A stretch of 64,000 bases of DNA from Roseicella frigidaeris (GTDB lineage Bacteria > Pseudomonadota > Alphaproteobacteria > Acetobacterales > Acetobacteraceae), in contig NZ_QLIX01000002.1 of the NCBI RefSeq assembly GCF_003258945.1, forward strand, positions 186,843 through 250,842. Reading direction: 5' to 3'. Positions 58,974-64,000 of the stretch are shown here, piece by piece; the stretch's first letter is position 1; the number at the start of each line of letters is the position of its first letter. The notes beneath the pieces are model-generated. The model ran no database searches, was not told where the DNA came from, and saw nothing but the letters and a program-made list of their open reading frames with translations. The position numbers were made by a program, and so were the translations under genes.

Positions 58974-59977
58974 TGCCGCCGCCCGTCCTGTCCGTCCGCG
59001 GCCTCCGCGTCGAATTCCCGACCCGGCGCGGCGTGCTGACCGCCCTCAGCGACGTCTCCTTCGACATCGCGCCGGGCGAGGTGCTCGGCGTGGTCGGCGA
59101 ATCGGGCGCCGGCAAGTCGATGACCGGGGCCGCCATCATCGGGCTGCTGGAGCCGCCGGGGCGGATCGCCGGCGGCGAGATCCGGCTGCAGGGCGAGCGC
59201 ATCGACACCCTGCCCTATGACCGCATGCGGCGCATCCGCGGCAAGCGGATCGGCGCCATCTTCCAGGACCCGCTGACCACGCTGAACCCGCTCTACACCG
59301 TCGGCCGGCAGCTCATCGAGACGATGCAGACCCATCTCTCCCTGTCGGACCGCGAGGCGCGGCAGCGGGCGATCGGCTGGCTGGAGATGGTCGGCATCCC
59401 GGCGGCGGCGCAGCGGGTGGACAGCTACCCGCACGAATTCTCGGGCGGCATGCGCCAGCGCGTGGTCATCGCCCTCGCGCTCTGCGCCGAGCCGATCCTC
59501 GTCGTCGCCGACGAGCCGACCACGGCGCTCGACGTCTCCATCCAGGCGCAGATCATCGCGCTGCTGAAGCGGCTGGCGCGGGAGAAGGGCACGGCGATGA
59601 TGCTGGTCACGCACGACATGGGCGTCATCGCCGAGACGGCGGACCGGGTCGCGGTGATGTATGCCGGGCGGATCGCCGAGATCGGCCCGGTGCGGGCGGT
59701 GGTGAAGGCGCCGAAACACCCCTATTCCGCCGGGCTGATGGCCTCCATCCCGCCGCTCGACCGCAAGGTGGCGCATCTCGCCGGCATCGAGGGCGCCATG
59801 CCGCGGCTCTCGGCCATCCCGCCGGGCTGCGCCTTCAACCCGCGCTGCCCGCATGTCTTCGACCGCTGCCGGCGCGAGCGGCCGGAGCTGATCGAGACCG
59901 GCACCACCCGGGCCGCCTGCTGGCTCTACGACCCCGCCTCGGAGCGGCAGGCGCCGGAGCTGCTGCGCCATGGCTGA
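58973..59977 (+). CDS. ABC transporter ATP-binding protein (DppD/OppD-like)
   Basis: This is the first ATPase subunit, 334 aa. Walker A is VVGESGAGKSMTGAAIIGLL, the Q-loop is GAIFQDPLTTLNPLY, the signature is FSGGMRQRVVIALAL, and Walker B is LVVADEPTTALDVSIQAQII, followed by the H-loop in LVTHDMGVIAE. The C-terminal domain has the cysteine-rich CAFNPRCPHVFDRCRRERPE typical of OppD/DppD (iron-sulfur-type region). It overlaps the next ATPase gene by 8 bp. Confidence 0.95.
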   Translation: MPPPVLSVRGLRVEFPTRRGVLTALSDVSFDIAPGEVLGVVGESGAGKSMTGAAIIGLLEPPGRIAGGEIRLQGERIDTLPYDRMRRIRGKRIGAIFQDPLTTLNPLYTVGRQLIETMQTHLSLSDREARQRAIGWLEMVGIPAAAQRVDSYPHEFSGGMRQRVVIALALCAEPILVVADEPTTALDVSIQAQIIALLKRLAREKGTAMMLVTHDMGVIAETADRVAVMYAGRIAEIGPVRAVVKAPKHPYSAGLMASIPPLDRKVAHLAGIEGAMPRLSAIPPGCAFNPRCPHVFDRCRRERPELIETGTTRAACWLYDPASERQAPELLRHG

Positions 59978-61052
59978 GCGCGTGGAGGCGCCGCGCGGCG
60001 CCGCCCCGGTGATGCTCGCGGTCGAGGACTTGGCGCGGCATTTCGACGTCTCCCGGCCGCTGCTGCAGCGGCTGCTGGCCGGGGAGGGGCGGCGCAGCCT
60101 GAAGGCGGTGGACGGCGTCTCCTTCGAGATCCCGCGCGGCACCACCCTCTCCCTCGTCGGCGAGAGCGGCTGCGGCAAGTCCACCGTCGCCCGGCTGGTG
60201 GTCGGGCTCTACCGGCCGACGCGCGGCCGCATCGGCTTCGACGGCAGGGCGCTGGAGCAGGCGCGCGCCGATGCGGCGCAGCGGCGCCGGATGCAGATGA
60301 TCTTCCAGGACCCCTATGCCTCGCTGAACCCGCGCTGGCGGGTAAGCGACATCATCGCCGAGCCGATCCGCGCCTTCGGCCTGGCGCCGGGGGCGGCGGC
60401 GCAGCGGGCGCGCGTCGCCGAGCTGCTGACCCAGGTCGGCCTCTCGCCGCTCGATGGCGAGAAATTCCCGCACGAGTTCAGCGGCGGCCAGCGCCAGCGC
60501 ATCTCCATCGCCCGGGCGCTGTCCTCCAACCCGGAATTCCTGGTCTGCGACGAGCCGACCAGCGCCCTCGACGTCTCGGTGCAGGCGCAGATCCTGAACC
60601 TGATGAAGGAGCTGCAGGCGCGGCTCGGCCTCACCTATCTCTTCATCAGCCACAACCTCGCCGTGGTGCGGCAGGTCTCCGACCAGATCGGCGTCATGTA
60701 TCTCGGCCGGCTGGTCGAGCTGGCGGCGGCCGAGACCCTCTTCACCGCGCCGCGCCACCCCTATACCCGGGCCCTGATGGAGGCGATCCCGGACCTGGAG
60801 ATGACCGGGCGGCAGCGCATCCCGGTCGGCGGCGAGGTGCCGAGCCCGATCGACCCGCCCTCCGGCTGCCCCTTCCATCCCCGCTGCCCGCTCGTCGCGG
60901 ATCGCTGCCGCGCCGAGATGCCGCGTCTGCTGCCGCCGCGCGGCCAGGCGGGGACGGTGGTGGCCTGCCATGCGGTCGAGGAGGGGCGCGACCCGCCGCC
61001 GGCCCCCGCCGGCGCCGATCAGCGGATCGGCACGACGGCGACGGCATTGTAG
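59970..61052 (+). CDS. ABC transporter ATP-binding protein (DppF/OppF-like)
   Basis: This is the second ATPase subunit, 360 aa. It begins MAERVEAPRGAAPVMLAVED. Walker A is LVGESGCGKSTVARLVVGL, the signature is FSGGQRQRISIARAL, Walker B is LVCDEPTSALDVSVQAQIL, and the H-loop is FISHNLAVVRQ. A cysteine cluster is in GCPFHPRCPLVADRCRAEMP. The N-terminal insert LLQRLLAGEGRRSL before the P-loop is typical of OppF. Its last 34 bp overlap the 3' end of the convergent creA gene. Confidence 0.95.
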   Translation: MAERVEAPRGAAPVMLAVEDLARHFDVSRPLLQRLLAGEGRRSLKAVDGVSFEIPRGTTLSLVGESGCGKSTVARLVVGLYRPTRGRIGFDGRALEQARADAAQRRRMQMIFQDPYASLNPRWRVSDIIAEPIRAFGLAPGAAAQRARVAELLTQVGLSPLDGEKFPHEFSGGQRQRISIARALSSNPEFLVCDEPTSALDVSVQAQILNLMKELQARLGLTYLFISHNLAVVRQVSDQIGVMYLGRLVELAAAETLFTAPRHPYTRALMEAIPDLEMTGRQRIPVGGEVPSPIDPPSGCPFHPRCPLVADRCRAEMPRLLPPRGQAGTVVACHAVEEGRDPPPAPAGADQRIGTTATAL

Positions 61053-61528
61053 GGCGAGCCGTCGACCAGCTTGGTCGACCAGGCCATGTAGACGACGACG
61101 TTGCGCTCCTCGTCGAGGAAGCGGTGCACCCGGGTCTCCTTGAAGAAGAGGCTGGTGGCGCTCTCATAGACCCGCTCGCCCTTCTCGCTCTTGCGCGCGG
61201 CCTCGCTCACCGAGACCGTGCCCGTCGCGGTGCATGAGAGGGCGAAGCGCGCCGGGTCCTCGGCCAGCCCGACCATGCCCTTGACGCCGCCGGTGCGGGC
61301 CTGGGCGATGTAGCAGGAGATGCCGGGGACCTTCGGGTCGTCGAAGCGCTCGATGACGATCTGGTGGCTGCGCGTCAGGCCGAGATTGGTCAGGGCGGTG
61401 TTCACATGGCCGATCTCCTTCGTCTCCTGCGCCCGCGCCGCCGCGGCGGTGCCGAGCAGCAGGGCGGCGGCGACAGCGAGGGAGGCGAGGCGCGCGGCGC
61501 GCGGGGCCGGATGGCGGCGGGTGGTCAT
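61019..61528 (-). CDS. creA: CreA family periplasmic protein
   Basis: This is a small exported protein of unknown role. The 169-aa precursor has a signal peptide (AARLASLAVAAALLLGTAAA then ARAQE). The conserved domain includes TKEIGHVNTALTNLGLTRSH, PKVPGISCYIAQARTGGVKG and VVVYMAWSTKLVDGSPYNAV, the CreA signature. Two cysteines (in SCYIA and LSCTATG) are about 25 residues apart and may form a disulfide. The gene overlaps the convergent ABC ATPase gene at its 3' end. Confidence 0.92.
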   Translation of the reverse strand: MTTRRHPAPRAARLASLAVAAALLLGTAAAARAQETKEIGHVNTALTNLGLTRSHQIVIERFDDPKVPGISCYIAQARTGGVKGMVGLAEDPARFALSCTATGTVSVSEAARKSEKGERVYESATSLFFKETRVHRFLDEERNVVVYMAWSTKLVDGSPYNAVAVVPIR

Positions 61529-61642
61529 CGGGATCCTCCAGGATGGTTGCAGCGCGCGGCGCGCTCGGCGACGGAAAAAGCGTCAGCGCCCGCTCCGTTC
61601 AAGCAGGTAGGCGGGAAATCTCCGGAAGGGCGCATTCCGGGC

Positions 61643-63343
61643 CTATTCCGCCAGCACCGCCCCGTCGCGCCGCGGATCGGCGCCGCCCTCGAGCGTGACG
61701 CCCGCCGCGTCGCGCCGGATGCGGATGGCGTGCAGTCCGCTCGTCATCGGCCGGATGGCGACGGGGAAGCCGCGCGCCTGCAGCGCCGGGGCGAGCTCGG
61801 CCGCCGCCGTCTCCGCCTCGAGCTCGAGCGTCGCATTGGCGGCGCCGATGCGCGGCAGGGCCACCGCCGCCTGCGGCGCCATGTCCCAGTCCAGCATGGC
61901 GACCAGCGTCTGGATCACATGGCCGATGATCCGCGTCCCGCCGGCCGAGCCGAGCACGGCGACCGGCGTGCCCGCCCGGTCGAAGACGATGGTCGGCGAC
62001 ATGGAGGAGCGCGGCCGCTTCCCCGGCCCGACGCGGTTGGCGACCGGCCGTCCGTCCTGCTCCGGCAGGAAGGAGAAATCCGTCAGCTCGTTGTTGAGCA
62101 GCATCCCGGCCACCATGCGGCGGGCGCCGAAGACATCCTCGATCGTCGTGGTCAGCGCCACGGCATTGCCGGCGGCATCGAGGATGGAGAGATGGCTGGT
62201 GCCGTGCTCCGGCTGCGGCGGCTGGCTGGCGAGCGGCGCGCCGCCGCCCCAGGGCGGATTGCCCGGCCGCGGCAGGCCGGCCCGGTCGCGGTCGAGGAGC
62301 TGCGCCCGCAGCAGCAGATAGGCCGGGTCGAGCAGCCCGCGCAGCGGCACCGGCACCTGGTCGGCATCGGCGAGGTAGAGGTTGCGGTCGGCAAAGGCGA
62401 TGCGCCCGGCCTCGCCGAGCAGATGCGCCGCATCCAGCGCGCGGAGCGGCGGCTCGCCCTCCCGCGGCGCCAGGGAGGCCATGTCCTGATGCGCCAGGAT
62501 GGTCATCGCCTGCAGCACCGTGACGCCGCCCGAGGAGGGCGGCGGGAAGCCGCAGATGGTCCAGATGCGATAGGGGCCGCAGACCGGGTTGCGCTGCCGC
62601 GGCGCATAGGCGTCGAGATCGGCGGCCGTCATCAGGCCGGGATTGGGCTCGGCCTGCACCGCGGCGGCGATATCCTCCGCGATCGGGCCGCGATGCAGCG
62701 CATCCGCGCCCCGGTCGGCCACCGCCCGCAGGGTCGCGGCGAGCGCCGGGTTGCGCAGCGTCGCCCCTTCGGCGAGCGGCCGGCCCTCCGGCAGGAAGAC
62801 CGCGCGCGCCGCCGGGTCACGCTCCAGCCGCCCGGCCTCGGCGGCGATCAGGGGGGCGAGGCGCGGCGAGACCGGCACCCCGGACTCGGCCGCCGCGATG
62901 GCCGGGGCGAGGAGCAGTGGCCAGGGCAGGCGGCCGAGCGCGCGATGCGCCACCTCCAGCATGCGCAGGGCGCCAGGCACGCCGACGGCGCGGCCGCCCA
63001 GCGCCGCCTCATGGAAGCCCATCGGCCGGCCGTCGCGGAGGAAAAGGTCGGGGCCCGCCGCGGCGGGGGCGGTCTCCCGGCCGTCCCAGGCGGACAGGTG
63101 CCGCCGACCGGCCTCCCAATGCAGCAGCAGCGCGCCGCCGCCGAGGCCGGAGGCCTGCGGCTCGACCACGGCCAGCATGGCCTGGGCGGCGATGGCGGCG
63201 TCGAGCGCCGTGCCGCCGGCGCGCAGCATCGCCATCCCGGCCTCGGCGGCCAGGGGATGCGCCGCGGCCACCATCTGCCGCTGAGCCTGGGCGGGCGCGG
63301 CGGCGAGCAGGGCAAGGAGCGCGAGCAGGACCAGGCGGATCAT
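61643..63343 (-). CDS. ggt: Gamma-glutamyltransferase
   Basis: This periplasmic enzyme hydrolyses or transfers the gamma-glutamyl group of glutathione and related compounds. ATG 63343 gives 566 aa with a signal peptide (LVLLALLALLAAAPAQAQ). The proenzyme cuts itself before the nucleophile threonine; here it is Thr382 in PEHGTSHLSILDAAGNAVAL (E. coli Thr391). Other marks are SGLGGGALLLHWEAG, PPPSSGGVTVLQAMTIL, LNNELTDFSFLP and GSAGGTRIIGHVIQTL. Glutathione recycling in the periplasm is the likely role. Upstream is a partial comM-like gene. Confidence 0.94.
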   Translation of the reverse strand: MIRLVLLALLALLAAAPAQAQRQMVAAAHPLAAEAGMAMLRAGGTALDAAIAAQAMLAVVEPQASGLGGGALLLHWEAGRRHLSAWDGRETAPAAAGPDLFLRDGRPMGFHEAALGGRAVGVPGALRMLEVAHRALGRLPWPLLLAPAIAAAESGVPVSPRLAPLIAAEAGRLERDPAARAVFLPEGRPLAEGATLRNPALAATLRAVADRGADALHRGPIAEDIAAAVQAEPNPGLMTAADLDAYAPRQRNPVCGPYRIWTICGFPPPSSGGVTVLQAMTILAHQDMASLAPREGEPPLRALDAAHLLGEAGRIAFADRNLYLADADQVPVPLRGLLDPAYLLLRAQLLDRDRAGLPRPGNPPWGGGAPLASQPPQPEHGTSHLSILDAAGNAVALTTTIEDVFGARRMVAGMLLNNELTDFSFLPEQDGRPVANRVGPGKRPRSSMSPTIVFDRAGTPVAVLGSAGGTRIIGHVIQTLVAMLDWDMAPQAAVALPRIGAANATLELEAETAAAELAPALQARGFPVAIRPMTSGLHAIRIRRDAAGVTLEGGADPRRDGAVLAE

Positions 63344-63460
63344 CGCGCTTCCCTCGGATGCCGGGCAGGTGGGCGGGGTCCCGCTGTAGAGCATCCTGCG
63401 CCGGGCCTGGCCAGATGGCGACAAGGCCTCGATCCAGCTCGGTCTCTCAGCCTTGGGCCA

Positions 63461-64000
63461 TCAGGCCCCGGCGCGGCGCCCGGCCTCGCTGCCCGCGCCG
63501 GCCGTCACCCGCGCCCCGCCGCGATGCCGGAAGGCGAGGGCCTCGGCCACATGCGGCCGCCGCACCGTCGCGCTGCCGTCGAGATCGGCGATGGTCCGCG
63601 CCACGCGGAGCGTGCGGGTGAAGCCGCGCGCCGAGAGCCGCAGCCGCTCCGCCGCCTGCTCCGCGAGGGTGCGGGCCTCGGCATCCGCCTGCAACCCGCG
63701 CTCCAGCGCGCCGCCCTCCGCCGCGGCGTTGCAGCGCGGCCCCTCCGCGCCGTAGCGGGCTCTCTGGCGCTCCCGTGCCGCCGCGATCCGGGCGGCGACC
63801 ACGGCGGTCGTCTCGCCGGACGGGGCGCGGGAGAGCTCGGCCGGCGGCACCGGCACCACCTCGATCGCCAGGTCTATCCGGTCGAGCAGCGGGCCGGAGA
63901 GCCGCTGCTGGTAGTCCTCGCCGCAGCGCGGCGCCCGGCCGCATTCGCGCGGCGCATCGCCGAGATAGCCGCAGCGGCAGGGATTCATCGCCGCGATGCA
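63461..64000 (-). CDS. comM: ComM/YifB family Mg-chelatase-like ATPase (5' end outside window)
   Basis: Only the C-terminal 180 or so residues are present; the frame is open at the window edge and reads IAAMNPCRCGYLGDAPRECG. That segment, with four cysteines (CxC and later PRCGEDYQQR), and the following SGPLLDRIDLAIEVVPVP are hallmarks of the YifB/ComM family. The helical lid ends in LRVARTIADLDGSATVRRPH then VAEALAFR. ComM helps branch migration in natural transformation in some bacteria. The Walker A region lies beyond the window. Confidence 0.92.
   Translation of the reverse strand, partial: CIAAMNPCRCGYLGDAPRECGRAPRCGEDYQQRLSGPLLDRIDLAIEVVPVPPAELSRAPSGETTAVVAARIAAARERQRARYGAEGPRCNAAAEGGALERGLQADAEARTLAEQAAERLRLSARGFTRTLRVARTIADLDGSATVRRPHVAEALAFRHRGGARVTAGAGSEAGRRAGA

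Noticed and set aside
1-64000. A new defence, secretion or biosynthetic gene island
   Set aside because: GC content and codon use look uniform, no integrase, tRNA boundary, toxin-antitoxin pair, nuclease-helicase set or megasynthase is present, and nearly all genes fit known chromosomal families. The unexplained signal lies in the intergenic repeats.

Overview
The window is one contiguous piece of a very GC-rich, gene-dense alphaproteobacterial chromosome. The bamA-skp-lpxD-fabZ-lpxA-lpxI block, three Bug/TctC-type solute receptors, tamA-tamB and the glyoxylate genes fit a Roseomonas-like member of the Acetobacteraceae. That placement is an inference from gene content and composition, as no rRNA or marker tree is available here. 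I see no tRNA, rRNA, CRISPR array, transposase or prophage gene.

Layout: 1-8.6 kb is an envelope block running on the + strand (partial bamA, Skp/OmpH-like chaperone, lpxD, fabZ, lpxA, lpxI, glyoxalase I, then a YcjX/YcjF pair). 8.7-13.4 kb holds two Bug receptors divergent from an isopropylmalate/tartrate-type dehydrogenase and a Tat-exported flavin amine oxidase. 13.5-25.2 kb holds an RND efflux pair, a third Bug receptor, an enoyl-CoA hydratase/nitronate monooxygenase pair, a marR-emrA-emrB efflux operon and a DUF2252 gene. 25.3-31.1 kb is tamA-tamB. 31.1-37.8 kb is a set of single hydrolases and transferases ending in a large acyl-CoA synthetase-like/GNAT fusion. 38.0-43.7 kb holds a methyltransferase/glycosyltransferase/small-transporter cassette, two EamA permeases with a metallo-beta-lactamase-fold hydrolase, and a Nudix hydrolase. 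43.7-48.9 kb has nitroreductase, VOC protein, ADP-forming acyl-CoA synthetase, SDR and CMD-family genes. 49-53.2 kb has a purine deaminase, an orphan HerA-like ATPase, an orphan CheZ-like phosphatase and an XRE regulator. 53.4-55.4 kb has the glyoxylate genes garR and hyi. 55.7-61 kb has an AI-2E family permease and a dipeptide-type ABC transporter without a receptor gene. The end holds creA, ggt and a partial comM/yifB.

The genes are ordinary chromosomal ones in short operons with many ATGA/TGATG overlaps. The least explained structure lies between them. At least three families of short, hairpin-rich repeats recur. Family A is a two-hairpin element of about 105-120 bp that sits directly behind stop codons in a fixed orientation. 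Family C is an element of about 102 bp with 15-16 bp inverted repeats around a loop that is always 14 nt. Family B is a shorter element with a 7-12 bp stem. Several of these are packed together around 48.9-49.9 kb.
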